DNA of 64,000 nt, taken from Bathynomus jamesi (Eukaryota > Arthropoda > Malacostraca > Isopoda > Cirolanidae). The translations under genes were made by a program, and so were the position numbers. Positions 44,271-54,536 of the stretch are shown piece after piece. The stretch is taken from assembly GCA_023014485.1 (NCBI GenBank), contig JAJOZX010001864.1:715566-779565 (forward strand), given 5' to 3'. The notes beneath the pieces are model-generated. The model saw only the letters and a list, made by a program, of their open reading frames with translations, did no database searches and was not told where the DNA came from. Position 1 is the first letter of the stretch. Each line of letters starts with the position of its first letter.

Positions 44271-44645
44271 TTGTCATTTTTCTATGTAAATGCAAGAAGT
44301 ATCCGAGATAAAATAAATGAATTCAAGGCATACATAGATATTGAAAATCCTGATGTTATGATTGTCACTGAAACTTGGACAAAATTCAGTATGATACCAA
44401 ATAGTCTATTTAGTGAAAGAGATAATACCATTACTTATGAAATTGATGGCTATGAACTTTTTTATTATGAACGTAAATATTCAGAGGGTGGCGGAGTATT
44501 TATTTATGCCAAGACAAATCTGAATCCAGTTGAAGTTACCTCCGTTGAAGAGGAAATAGTTGAATCTGTATGGATAGATATTGGGCATAAAAATGCTAGG
44601 AAAATCAGGATAGGGGGTATTTATAGACCACCTGAGGGATGTTCA
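44271..44645 (+). pseudogene. CR1 endonuclease, N-terminal part
   Basis: APE-type endonuclease start: FYVNARSIRDKINEFKAYID, VMIVTETWTK (catalytic Glu), YERKYSEGGGVFIYAK and IGGIYRPPEG. It breaks off at the PPEG position where the Merlin-bearing block begins. The N-S/A-R-S motif and TETW are intact. It nicks target DNA for priming. Confidence 0.85.
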
Positions 44646-45133
44646 GTTGGAGGAATCCCCAAACGTAGAGAAGAAAATAAGGTTAATATTCGTTTTAATG
44701 CTTTGTTCGTTTTCGATAGAAGGAGACATTCTATGACAATTTAACATATACATTCGTATTCAGGACACCTTGAAACCTCAGGGAAACTGATAAAAATCAA
44801 GGAAATGTAATAATTATTTTTTATGAAAAAAAAAAAAAATTTAGACGTAAAAAGCAGCCATTATAGGCCATTGACCGAGTATTTAGCTCTTAACGCTGTT
44901 AAAATTTTAACGAACGTCGCCCTCTCCAGTTTTATGGGGAGACATCTCTTGGCAAAATTAGGAAATATAGGTCAAAACAACCAATTACATCTCGTTTTGG
45001 TTTCACGTGACCTTATCCGACCAATCAGAGACGTACATTTTGAATCTCTCATAATACATACTCATTCAAGAATGCTTTAGTCTGGTTTTCATTATGGTTT
45101 GCGGAGGTTGCGATTGCCTAAGTTTTTGGTACC

Positions 45134-45415
45134 TTGGAACGCAGTTCCAAAAAACTACTGTTGTTTGCGGTTCCTCAGAGAGACGCAACAACTCTTGTTC
45201 GCCTGATCCAGCAACATATTAGGCCTGGGACTACAATCTATTCCGACGAGTGGCGTGCGTATTCTCAACTTGGAAATCTAGGCTACATTCACCGGACAGT
45301 CAACCATTCACAGCGGTTCGTGGAAGACACCGTTCACATTCAAAATATTGAGTGTTGTTGGAAAGACGTGAAGAGCTGGATATTACGGTCTGGCAACAAA
45401 ACCCAATCAGTTTAG
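45134..45415 (+). pseudogene. Merlin (IS1016/ISXO2-like) transposase, C-terminal fragment
   Basis: 93 aa: SKKLLLFAVPQRDATTLVRL, IRPGTTIYSDEWRAY (second catalytic Asp, as S-D-E-W), HRTVNHSQRF and HIQNIECCWKDVKSWI (catalytic Glu). This is the ISXO2-like transposase domain of Merlin elements. The first Asp and the N-terminus are missing, and the end is joined to the TTAGG-like array, so it is inactive. Confidence 0.85.
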
Positions 45416-45489
45416 GTTAGGTCAGGTCTGTTTAGGTTAGGTTAGGTCTGTTTAGGTTAGGTTAGGTCTGTTTAGGTTAGGTTAGGTCT
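45413..45489 (+). repeat. 20-bp tandem repeat containing three TTAGG per unit
   Basis: Unit TTTAGGTTAGGTTAGGTCTG, about 3.8 copies (the first one truncated and varied as TTAGGTTAGGTCAGGTCTG). TTAGG is the canonical arthropod telomere repeat. Here it is interrupted by TCTG. Confidence 0.9.
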
Positions 45490-45685
45490 GAACCAAAACA
45501 CATTTTTCTGGTGTTTTTTGGTGTGATTTGCTCAAATCTGAACTTCGTTTCTTTGGGAAATGAGCCGTTTTTGAGAAATTTTCAATTTTAAAATTTCTCA
45601 AAAACGGCTCATTTCCCAAAGAAACGAAGTTCAGATTTGAACAAATCACACCACAAAACACCAGGAAAATGTGTTTTGGTTCAGA
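45487..45685. repeat. 199-bp palindrome, arms about 97 bp
   Basis: Left arm starts TCTGAACCAAAACACATTTT and the right arm ends in its inverse. The centre is TTGAGAAATTTT CAATTT AAAATTTCTCAA. About three mismatches between arms. It looks like a small fold-back MITE. The first TCTG is shared with the repeat array on the left. Confidence 0.9.
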
Positions 45686-45688
45686 AAG

Positions 45689-46374
45689 GAGGAAAAGCAC
45701 TAAAACGAATAATTACCGAAAATAAGTATGTAGAAAATCAACTTATTGATGAAATAAATAAAGCAATGACAATCAATATTATTATTGTTGGAGATTTCAA
45801 TTATAGGCATATAGACTGGGAAATATTACAAACACCAGAAAGTAATGAGAGATTCTTAGACTGTATAATTGAGAATGGTTTAACCCAGTTAGTAAAGGAG
45901 CCAACCAGGGCCGATGCCATTCTAGATTTAATTCTAACAAATAATCCAGATACCTTCCAGGATATCTTGGTTTCAGAAACACTAGGTTCAGGTGATCATT
46001 GTATCCTTCAGTTTAATATTGTTTGTAATTCAAGACCTAGTGAAAATAAAGTAGAAGTTCCAGATTTTAAAAGAGGAAATATAAATGGACTAGTAAATGA
46101 TCTGTGTCTAATAAATTGGACAGATATTCTACAGCCTGAACAGACAGTAACTAGTATGTGGGAAAAATTTAAAAGTATAATAATGAACATACAAAGGAAG
46201 CATATCCCACAGTGTAAAATCAGAACTGGAAAAAATAAAAAACAACCTTGGATAAACTGCAATGTAAAAAGAGCAATCAGGAAAAAACAAGAGCATTTCA
46301 TAAATTCAAAAGAACTAAAAATGGCACAGACTCCGAAATATATAAAAGTAAAAGAAGCATTTGCAAGAAAGTAA
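45689..46374 (+). pseudogene. CR1 endonuclease C-terminal part and linker
   Basis: IIIVGDFNYRHIDWE (catalytic GDFN), FLDCIIENGLTQLVKEPTR, AILDLILTNN, LGSGDHCILQF (SDH-type catalytic His) and then PWINCNVKRAIRKKQ. Open to 46,374, where a shift moves the frame to 46,248-46,676. Endonuclease catalytic residues all appear present once the foreign block is set aside. Confidence 0.85.
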
Positions 46375-48139
46375 TCAGAGATAGCAAACGTGACCTGGAA
46401 AAAAGCCTAGCCAAGAATTCAAAAAACAATCCTAAGAAGTTTTTCAGTCACTTCAATTTGAAAAGTAGAGTGAAAAAGAAAATTGGCCCCCTCCATATAG
46501 ATGATAAAACTATAGATGATGATCTTGAAATAACTGAAGAACTAAACAAATACTTCTCATCATTATTCACAACTGAAAATTTAAATAATATTCCTGATCT
46601 TATACTACCAGGACAAGATAGAGAAATAAATGAATTAAGGGTAACAAAACTAGATATCTTAAAAGCAATACGGTAGATAAATTAAAAATGGAAAAATCTT
46701 CAGGGCCAGATGAAATGCATCCAATAGTCATAAAAGCTGCCAAAAAGAATATAGCACAGGCACTAGGAATTATTTTTAATAAATCATTGATATGTACTGA
46801 AATTCCAGAGGATTGGAAGAAAGCAAATGTGGCTCCAATCTTTAAAAAAGGAAATAGCAACTTGGCAAAAAACTACAGACCCATCAGCCTCACCTCCATT
46901 ATTTGCAAATTACTCGAAAGTATCATTAGAGGTAAAGTTACTGAGTTCCTTGAAGAGTGCAACCTTATAAATGATAGCCAGCATGGCTTTCGAAATGGAA
47001 GGTCCTGTCTAACCAACTTGATTGAATTTTATGATGGAGTCCTATTGCATTTGGACAATAAAGAGCCAGTAGATATAGTATACTTAGATTTTGCAAAGGC
47101 ATTTGATACTGTTCCTCATGCAAGATTGTTGGTAAAAGTTAGAGCCCATGGTATAAGAGGTCATATAGCTGATTGGATAGAAGAATGTTTTCTCTTTCTC
47201 AGCCAGAGTTCATCTAAATGGAAATAAGTCTACTTGGAGACTCGTATTGAGCGGAGTCACACAGGGGTCTGTTCTGGGACCTCTGCTTTTTGTTGTCTAT
47301 AAAATGATCTAGAGAAAGGCCTATCATGTAAAACCTCAAAATTTGCTGATACAAAATTAGGCCATAATGTTAAGTCAGTAGCAGGAGCAATGACAATACA
47401 AAAAGACTTAGATCAACAGCCTGGGCAGATAAGTGGGAGATGAGATTTAATGTTGATAAGTGCAAGGTTATGCATATTGGGCCAAAAAATCCAGAATTTG
47501 AATACAATATGAATGGAATTTGGATTAAAAATGATGATAAAGAGAAAGACTTGGATGTCACTGTGACAAATGAACTTAAACCCTCAAATCACTGTATGGT
47601 AATCAGAAATAAAGCAAATGCTAGACTCAATCTCATGCAGAGACACATTGAATACAAATCACCCAATATTATAAAGCAACTATACACTTCATATGTGAGA
47701 CCCCTCCTCGAATACTACATTTAATTTAATAGTCCCTATTTGATACAAGATATTGAAAAACTGGAAAAAGTACAGAAACGAGCAACAAGAATGATCCCAT
47801 CTCTAAGACAATTGACATATAAGGAAAGACTGGCGTATCTAAGCATGTTCTCATTAAAAAGGAGGAGGTTAAGGGGTGATATGATAGAGGTGTATAAAAT
47901 GATAAAAGGGTTGGATAAGATAGATTTTCAGTCTCTCTTCATTAAAGATCACAATAATCAGACGAGAGGTCATAGTATGAAATTATTTAAGCCAAGATGT
48001 AGAACAAATTTAAGAAAACATAGTTTTACAGAGTAATTAAGTTTTGGAACAGTCTGACAGAAGAAGTGGTGACTTCAGATACGCTTGATTCTTTCAAAAG
48101 AAGGTTGGATAGTTTGATGTCTGCAAGGGACATCTGGTG
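46248..48139 (+). pseudogene. CR1 reverse transcriptase and C-terminus (plus-strand element)
   Basis: 46,248-46,676: linker, ending TKLDILKAIR. 46,688-47,227: SSGPDEMHP, VAPIFKKGN, NYRPISLTSIICKLLES, QHGFRNGRSCLTNLIEF and VYLDFAKAFDTVPH. 47,230-47,440: VTQGSVLGPLLF-like, then SKFADTKLG, in which one Asp of the F-A-D-D box is missing through a 3-base loss. 47,440-47,724 and 47,740-48,036: MRFNVDKCKVMHIG, SYVRPLLEY and VQKRATRMIPSLR. The final segment to 48,139 is in a third frame. RT is inactive as written. Confidence 0.85.
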
Positions 48140-48822
48140 ATGGTGTTTAAGCCCATTTTTATTGCATGAATGGTACTAGTTTATTTCATATATATTATGT
48201 GCATTTGGGTGATAGATCCCACAGCTCAACACAGGTGTTGTGGGATATAGAGAGGCAGCATCTTGGGTTAGGGGATACTCTCTGTCCTTACAGACCCTAT
48301 TTAAAGAGATTCCTCTGCTGAGCGGTGCCCCCCATAGTACTGTGAGGTATTGAAAAACTCATGATCTTCACTTGCCTCACAAACACCTTTAAATGCGAGA
48401 CCCAAAATGGGTGCACACACATTTCTACATTACTGTACAGTCTTTACAGCCACACCTACACTTTTCCTCTTAAGTATATATATTGTAATGTATACGGATG
48501 TAAATTGTGACTTGGTCCGCAATTGATATGGACCGTGACTTATTTTTGGTTGGTATGGTACTGGTATTGATGGGTACCATAATGAAATTGACTGGATTCT
48601 TTGGATCTGATATATTTGCATGTCAGTTATAAATAGATATAGTGTGTAACATATTTGTGGATAGTAGCCTATTATGACTTTGATCCTCTGGATCCTTAAT
48701 TAGTTTTGTAAAAATTGGTTATTGCCAATGTACAGGCAGTTTTTACATAGTGGAGCCACCTCGATGGGCTGAAGTGGCCCCTAGTGTGCCCACTATAAAA
48801 ATTTCTTATGTTCTTATGTATC
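48140..48822 (+). other. CR1 3' UTR with terminal 8-mer repeats (plus element)
   Basis: 683 bp without coding. It aligns over most of its length with the reverse complement of 49,345-49,948, the 3' UTR of the minus-strand CR1: GATAGATCCCACAGCTCAAC, GGTTAGGGGATACTCTC, GCACACACATTTCTACATTA and GGATCCAAAG-type blocks. It ends TTCTTATGTTCTTATG, the CR1-type octamer tail. Confidence 0.8.
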
Positions 48823-49344
48823 CTCGTTTTTTACAGTCCTAAATTCTAACTAATAATGTGATGGTCCTAAATTATGTAGAACCAAATTGGTAATAATCTA
48901 TTTAAGCTCCAGTCTCTCCGATTTTCATAAATTACACCAGTACACATTTGAAAACTTGTCGATCGATTTTTACAAACTAGTTGGTGATTCTATATAATTT
49001 GAGTGCGCTGATCTAAAAAATATAGTTAGTTTTTCCCTATCACGTATGGTTTTCGTAATACAGGGTGTCATAAATCCCCCATTTATCCCCAAATGTGAAC
49101 CATCTTATTGAGACCAACATTGGATTGCGTATGCTAAACCATAAATTTTGTTGTTATAGACTACAGTAACGCTTACATAATAATGTTATAATAATGTTAT
49201 AATGTTATAATAATGTTTCAGACCAACAAAGACCCTAGGATCCACTCATGGCTGGTCTACCTAACTGTGTTCGTAATCGTGTATTGTGTATGTCCTCCGT
49301 GGTGGCGGAGGGGACCTACAATTTTACGTGGGTTCCGAACCACA
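48823..49344. other. Spacer between two convergent CR1 tails
   Basis: Contains a lone TACAGGGTGTC (49,061-49,072), which looks like a mariner end without partner, and AACAAAGACCCTAGGATCCACTC (49,217-49,239). The latter matches the 3' UTR start of the CR1 copies at 22,745 and 62,598. ATAATGTTAT repeats lie at 49,180-49,215. Confidence 0.5.
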
Positions 49345-49948
49345 AGAATATAAGAAATTTATGTAAAAACTGCCGGTAAATTGGCAACGACAAATTTTTA
49401 CGAAACTAAATAATTATCAATTTAAAACCAATTAATTATCGATTTAAAACTAAAGATAGAATCTCTGGATCCAGAGGATCTAGTCATAATAGACTACTAT
49501 CCACAAATATGTTACACTCTATATCTATTTATAACGGACATGCAAATATATCAGATCCAAAGAATCCAGTCAATTTCATTACGGTATCCATCAAGTCACG
49601 GTCCATATCGATTGCGGACCAAGTCAAAATTTACAATCATATACATTACAATATATACACTTACGAGAAAAAGTGTAGGTGTGGCTGTAAAGACTGTACA
49701 GTAATGTAGAAATGTGTGTGCACCCATTTTGGGTCTCCCATTTAAAGGGTGTTTGTGGGGCAAGTGAAGATCATGAGTTTTTCAATACCTCACAGTACTA
49801 TGGGGGGCACCGCTCGGCGGAGGAATCTCTTTAAATGGGGTGTGTAAGGACAGAGAGTATCCCCTAACCCAAGACGCTGCCTCCCTATATCCCACAACAC
49901 TTGTGTTGAGCTATGGGATCTATCCCACAAAGCCTTAATTTTACTACC
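49345..49948 (-). other. CR1 3' UTR (minus element)
   Basis: 604 bp after the ORF2 stop. Highly similar, in inverted orientation, to 48,170-48,822. Octamer-type end at 49,345-49,362. Confidence 0.8.
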
Positions 49949-51650
49949 TTAAACTATACCCTTTCTATCAACATATGCGTCTAATCGATTTTTAAACATG
50001 TTTATAGACGTGCTACTAATTACTTCTACCGGCAAACTATTCCAGCTATTTACTATTCTATGCGTAAAAAAGTTTTTCGCAACTGCTGTCTCGAACCTTC
50101 TACTTGTCAACTTACACCCGTTATTTCTAGTCCTATTATATTGAGATATTTCGAAAAAGCTATCTCTATCTACGTTATCGAACCCATTCATAATTTTGAA
50201 AACCTGGATTAGATCACCCCTTAACCTCCTAGTCTCGAGTGTTGTCAATTTTAACTCCTTAAGCCTATCCTCGTACGACTTTGACCTAAGCGACGGAATC
50301 ATCTTAGTTGCTCGTCTTTGAACTCTTTCGATTTTGTCTATATCTTTGCGCATATGCGGATTCCAAAATTGGATCGCGTACTCCAAATGGGGTCTAACTA
50401 ATGATTTATAAAGTGGAACTATAATATCGCTCGATTTCTACTCAAAATTTCGAGCTATAAAACCTAACACTTTGTTCGCCTTATTGACCGCTGCTGTACT
50501 TTGTTTCGCTACTTTTAAATCACCCGTGACTATAACTCCTAAATCTTTTTCCTGCTCTACGCTTGTTAAATCTTTCCCTGACATACTATACGCAAAATTA
50601 CCGTTACGCGAACCTATATGCAAAATTTTGCACTTATCAACGTTAAATCTCATTTGCCATGTGACTGACCAATCAACGATTTTATTCAGATCTTCCTGAA
50701 TTTTACCTCTATCTTCGTCATTAATCGCCCTACCACCCAGCTTCGTGTCATCCGCAAACTTTGAAACTGTACTGACTAGGCCGACATCTAAATCATGAAT
50801 ATATATAAGAAAAAGCAAGGGGCCCAATACAGAACCCTGAGGAACGCCACTCGCTACATTAGCCCAACACGACTCCGCTCCATCAACGACCACCCTCTGT
50901 TTCCTGCCTCGCAACCACTCTTCTAGCCAATTTATTACTACACCCTGATTCCATGAGCCTTAGTTTTTTCAATGAGTCTTTTGTGCGGCACGGTGTCAAA
51001 CGCTTTTTGAAAATCTAAATACACTACATCAACCGCCCGATGTCTATCGTAAACGTCAACCACGCTTTGGAAAAATTCTAAAAGATTAGTTAAGCAAGAT
51101 TTGTTTCGCCTAAATCCGTGCTGCGTATTTCTAACTAGCTTATGGAATTCTAAGTGTTCGACTATACGATCCCTAATTATTGATTCCAGTAGCTTACCTA
51201 CAACAGACGTTAAACTGATTGGTCTATAATTTCCCGCCGCACCTTTATCGCCTTTCTTAAAGATAGGTGTTACGTTTGCTAACTTGAAATTATCTGGTAC
51301 GCACCCCTCAGAAATAGACGCATTAAAAATCTTTGTTAGCGGCACAACAATGCTATCTTTTAATTCTTTTAGTTGTGTGGGATATATGGAATCCGGCCCC
51401 GGTGATTTACGCGTTTTCATTTTATCAATATAGCGCGTTACCTCCCCTTCACTAACCACTATATTATCCAAAATATTACCATTATCAAACGGTATTATGT
51501 CCGTGACCGTAGGGATATTTGTTACATCTTCTATAGTAAAAACTGACGTAAAAAATTCGTTTAGCAAGGTAGCCATTTCCTTGTTTTCAGAAACTAGATC
51601 TCCGTGTAGATTTTTCAAAGGCCCCAAGACGCTTTTTACTGGATTTCTAT
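49949..51650 (-). pseudogene. CR1 reverse transcriptase and C-terminus (minus element)
   Basis: 50,938-51,627: KSPGPDSIYPTQLK, VTPIFKKGDKGAAGNYRPIS, QHGFRRNKSCLTNLLEF and VYLDFQKAFDTVPHKRL. 50,438-50,914: GVPQGSVLGPLLFLIYIHDL, SKFADDTKLGG (F-A-D-D intact) and FNVDKCKILHIGSRNG, up to a TAG at 50,437. 49,949-50,386: EYAIQFWNPHMRKDIDKIE, VQRRATKMIPSLR and IVNSWNSLPVEVISSTSINM. All RT blocks are present. One frameshift and one stop separate them. Confidence 0.9.
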
Positions 51651-51698
51651 TATTGACGTATTGAAAGAATCGCTTGGGGTTTTCTTTACCGTCACGAG

Positions 51699-52736
51699 CT
51701 ATGGAGATTTCAAATTCGCGCTTGGACTTTTTATTACACTTTTCGCTTCACGCCTTAGAGATATGTAGTTGTTTCGTAACCAGAAATTGTCTTTATCGCA
51801 CTTATGTAGCCTATAAGCCCTATCTCTACTCTTTATAATGTCTCCTACTCTAGAAGTAAACCACAAGGGCTTGTTGTTTACTTTCGCACGCTTAATTTTG
51901 TACGGTACACATTCCTCATTTATAGTCCTAAATACTGTTTCGAACGATTCCCACATTAGTTTTGCGTTGGAGTTCCCCATCACGTTTTCCCAATTGACGT
52001 GTGACAATTTATTTCGAAATTTACTAAAGTCTGCGTGCTGGAAGTTAGGAATTTTTGTCGAGTTAGCAGGTTTCGAGTGACTTACTGAGAGGACAAACTC
52101 TACCATATTGTGATCGCTATTGCCCAACGGTTGTATTATTTGAAGATCAGTAATTAGCCTATCATCCGTAGTTATTACTAAATCTAAAATACTGTCCAAC
52201 CTCGTAGGTTCCCCAACCTTTTGAATAAGAAAGCTATCCTCGAGAAAATTAACTAAACGATTACCTTCCTCGTCTCCCTGCATTGTATCGTAATTTACGT
52301 TAGCGCAATTAAAGTCACCCATAAGTAAAGCCTGCTCACTACCGATTATTCGCTTTAGTTCACGATATAACGCTTCGTCCGTATCAGCTGTTTGATTAGG
52401 GGGCCTATATATAACCGCAACAAGAAGTTTGAAATCGTTCAATTTAAGTTCTGCTATAGTCGAATCTATCGGTTCTGGAATTGTGTGCTTTACTTCTATA
52501 ACGTTCGCTATATTATCTTTGATATACAACATAACACCGCCTCCTCGCCTACCTATTCTGTTTTTAACAAAAAGTCTATAACCTTTAATTTGATACTCCC
52601 CTACAAAGTCACGAGTTTCAGTGCTTAGCCACGATTCATTTATCGCAATTATATCATAGTCTTTACAAGCAATTAAAGAAAAAAATTCGTTTATTTTATT
52701 TCGTAGGCTACGAGCATTTAAGGATAGAACCTTCAA
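51699..52736 (-). pseudogene. CR1 ORF2 endonuclease domain (minus element)
   Basis: 345 aa from ATG at 52,734-52,736: LSLNARSLRNKINEF, IIAINESWLS (catalytic Glu), GGGVMLYIKD, VIYRPPNQ, ALLMGDFNCANVNYD, DSILDLVITTD and PLGNSDHNMVEF (catalytic Asp/His). All endonuclease motifs are intact. Then comes the connector PLWFTSRVGDIIKSRDRAYR. The frame is lost near 51,720 by one base, just before the RT connector resumes in the next frame. Confidence 0.92.
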
Positions 52737-52799
52737 ATTGTTTGTAATTGCGACAACTTCGCGAGCGCAGTGGAAATTTATGGAATTTACGCTGGGACC

Positions 52800-53657
52800 G
52801 TTCGAGTTACGGCAGCCTGAAAAGAAGAGACAGTATTATGAAATAGTCTTCCTAAACGCGCAGCTCCTACGTCATTAAGATGAAGTCCATCTCCGAGGAA
52901 CAAGTCCCTCCTGCCGCAGAAACTTCCAAAAATTCTCAAAATGCACTCCTTCCTGTTGGCAAAGAGACTTTAGGTTATTGTTAATATAGGTCGCCTTGCT
53001 GTAGAAATCGTTACGATGGATAATTCGAGGAAGTATACCTGTTAAAACAATCTTATTAGTTTTTTCCTTTAATCGCTCTAGTAAGTCCCTGTACCTAGCC
53101 AGCAGTTCTTCCGATCTAGAATTTAAAACGTTATTAGTACCGACATGAATAACATACGTTGTGTCCTCGGAGGTACCATCTGTAAATTGGTCAACACTAT
53201 TAGTTATATCCTCCACCCTTGCACCAGGGTAGCAGTAACGGCGCCTACGACGAGGGTTTCTCCCACAGAATTCCTCGAGCTGTCCTCGAACAATGGAATC
53301 GCCAACGAGTCGTATTTCCGGTTCATCATCATCTTCAAAACCTAAAACAGAAAACTTATTGTTTGTTATTACTGGTAGACATGTCTTAGGTTTTCTCAAT
53401 GGGGCTCCATTACGCACTCGAACGAAGGGTTGGGAACTAGGAGAAGAGAGAGGGCTATTAATACTATTTATATTATTAATAGAAACTGAGGCAGGAGGGG
53501 TCGCAACTGGAGTCTCAAGGGATTCTAATTTTGCCATCAGGAGCATCACCCTTTCTTCAAGGCTTACTCTGACCTCCTTCTCACGTTCTAACTCGTTCCT
53601 CAGCACTTTTAAGTTTGAGCACCACCTGCAAACTAACTGTTCATTATTATTAGCCAT
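52800..53657 (-). pseudogene. CR1 ORF1 with Cys motif, coiled coil and SGNH esterase domain
   Basis: ATG at 53,655-53,657. N-terminal CRWCSN within the first 15 aa, then a Glu/Lys coiled coil (aa 15-50) and a Ser/Asn/Pro linker. An esterase follows from about aa 112: RLVGDSIVRGQ (GDS block I), YCYPGARVEDI and VIHVGTNNVLN. The last block (D-x-x-H, as GDGLHLND) is readable only in the neighbouring frame at about 52,880, because one base is off near 52,925. This domain plan is known for CR1/L2 ORF1 proteins, which bind RNA and carry esterase activity. The in-frame stop at 52,875 truncates it. Confidence 0.88.
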
Positions 53658-54536
53658 TGTAAAGGCGTAAGCGGCAAATTTCCCTTCATAGCGACTGCAA
53701 GTACTTGACGGGGGTGCCGTGCTTTTAATTAGTTAAAACAACAACAAAAAAAAAAAAAAAATACGAGCGTTTGGAAATTAATAAATTACAATGTAGGTCT
53801 ACCGCGTTTTTGAAACGCAGAAACAGGTTCTTGTAACACAAATTTATACTAAATGCATATAGAATTAAGCTACCGCCAAAAGATCTGTAAAAGAAGAGTA
53901 TTTATAACACTTATCTGTCCGCGATTTGACCCGACTTTTTTCCCTTTTCTTCACACGGTGCGGGACAACACACTACCTGACCTCTCGAAGGAAGGAAAAA
54001 TGAACCTAATGTCAGCAAGTTTTTTGATAGATTTGAAAAACAACACGGCAAGCCACGTTTGATCAAATAATATAGTATTGAATAACGACAATAAATGAAA
54101 TATATTCGTTAATGAATGATTAGTAGCACGAAGTAATTTAGTTATGAATGCACCGAACACTATTTTTTTTTAAAACACTTCAACGAAAACCACTTATTCA
54201 ATTGATAACAGGACACTCGATAAAACACGTCTGTAGGGTAAATATATATAACAACCAGTCCCGTTCCCAGCAAAATACGCTCTCCCCTCCCATCAATGGG
54301 TGGTTAACATTTGGGGACAGATGAGGTATTACAACACCCCTTGTAGCACGAAATCTTTAGGTGATAGAGTAAAACCTAATTAAAGCAGAATTAAATAGCT
54401 CCTAGCTCTTGGACAAGCATATTGCTTGTTTATGAAAGAATAAAAAAAAACTGAAAAACAAAATATATTTACCTTATTTACTTGCAAACATTTCAGGACT
54501 TATTCCAAAGACTTAAGACTACGAAGGTAGATCTGA
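53658..54536. other. Probable CR1 5' UTR and unassigned sequence
   Basis: A-run at 53,744-53,761. ORFs at 53,853-54,160 have no recognised similarity. GC-poor after 54,240. I cannot place the LINE promoter or a target duplication. Confidence 0.4.

Larger units (their letters stand above)
44646..45688. mobile_element. Composite insertion in CR1 endonuclease (Merlin remnant, TTAGG-like array, palindrome)
   Basis: Three parts: 44,646-45,412 with a Merlin transposase remnant; 45,413-45,489 with 20-bp TTAGG-containing repeats; 45,487-45,685 a near-perfect palindrome. The endonuclease frame resumes right after (GGKALKRIITENK). I could not find a single pair of terminal repeats for the whole block. 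Confidence 0.6.
44103..48822 (+). mobile_element. CR1-type LINE, plus strand, 5'-truncated and interrupted
   Basis: ORF2 is open from about 44,103 without ATG until 44,271, so ORF1 and the 5' end are missing. Order: endonuclease part 1, foreign block (about 44,640-45,688), endonuclease part 2, RT, C-terminus to 48,139, and a 3' UTR of 683 bp ending in two TTCTTATG 8-mers (48,806-48,822). Confidence 0.88.
49345..53657 (-). mobile_element. CR1-type LINE, minus strand, nearly complete
   Basis: From right to left: ORF1 (53,657 to about 52,800), ORF2 with endonuclease, RT and C-terminus (52,736-49,949), then a 3' UTR ending in TTCTTATATTCTTGTG octamers at 49,345. Only about four frame problems over 4 kb (ORF1 end, 51,700, 50,930, and a TAG at 50,437), so this copy is relatively young. 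The 5' UTR probably extends right of 53,657. Confidence 0.9.

Noticed and set aside
44823..45080. 85-aa ORF starting with a Lys run
   Set aside because: The start is an A-homopolymer; no similarity to the upstream half of a Merlin transposase that I can see.
49061..49085. Mariner element at TACAGGGTGTC
   Set aside because: Only one end is visible; no inverse partner or HTH coding nearby.
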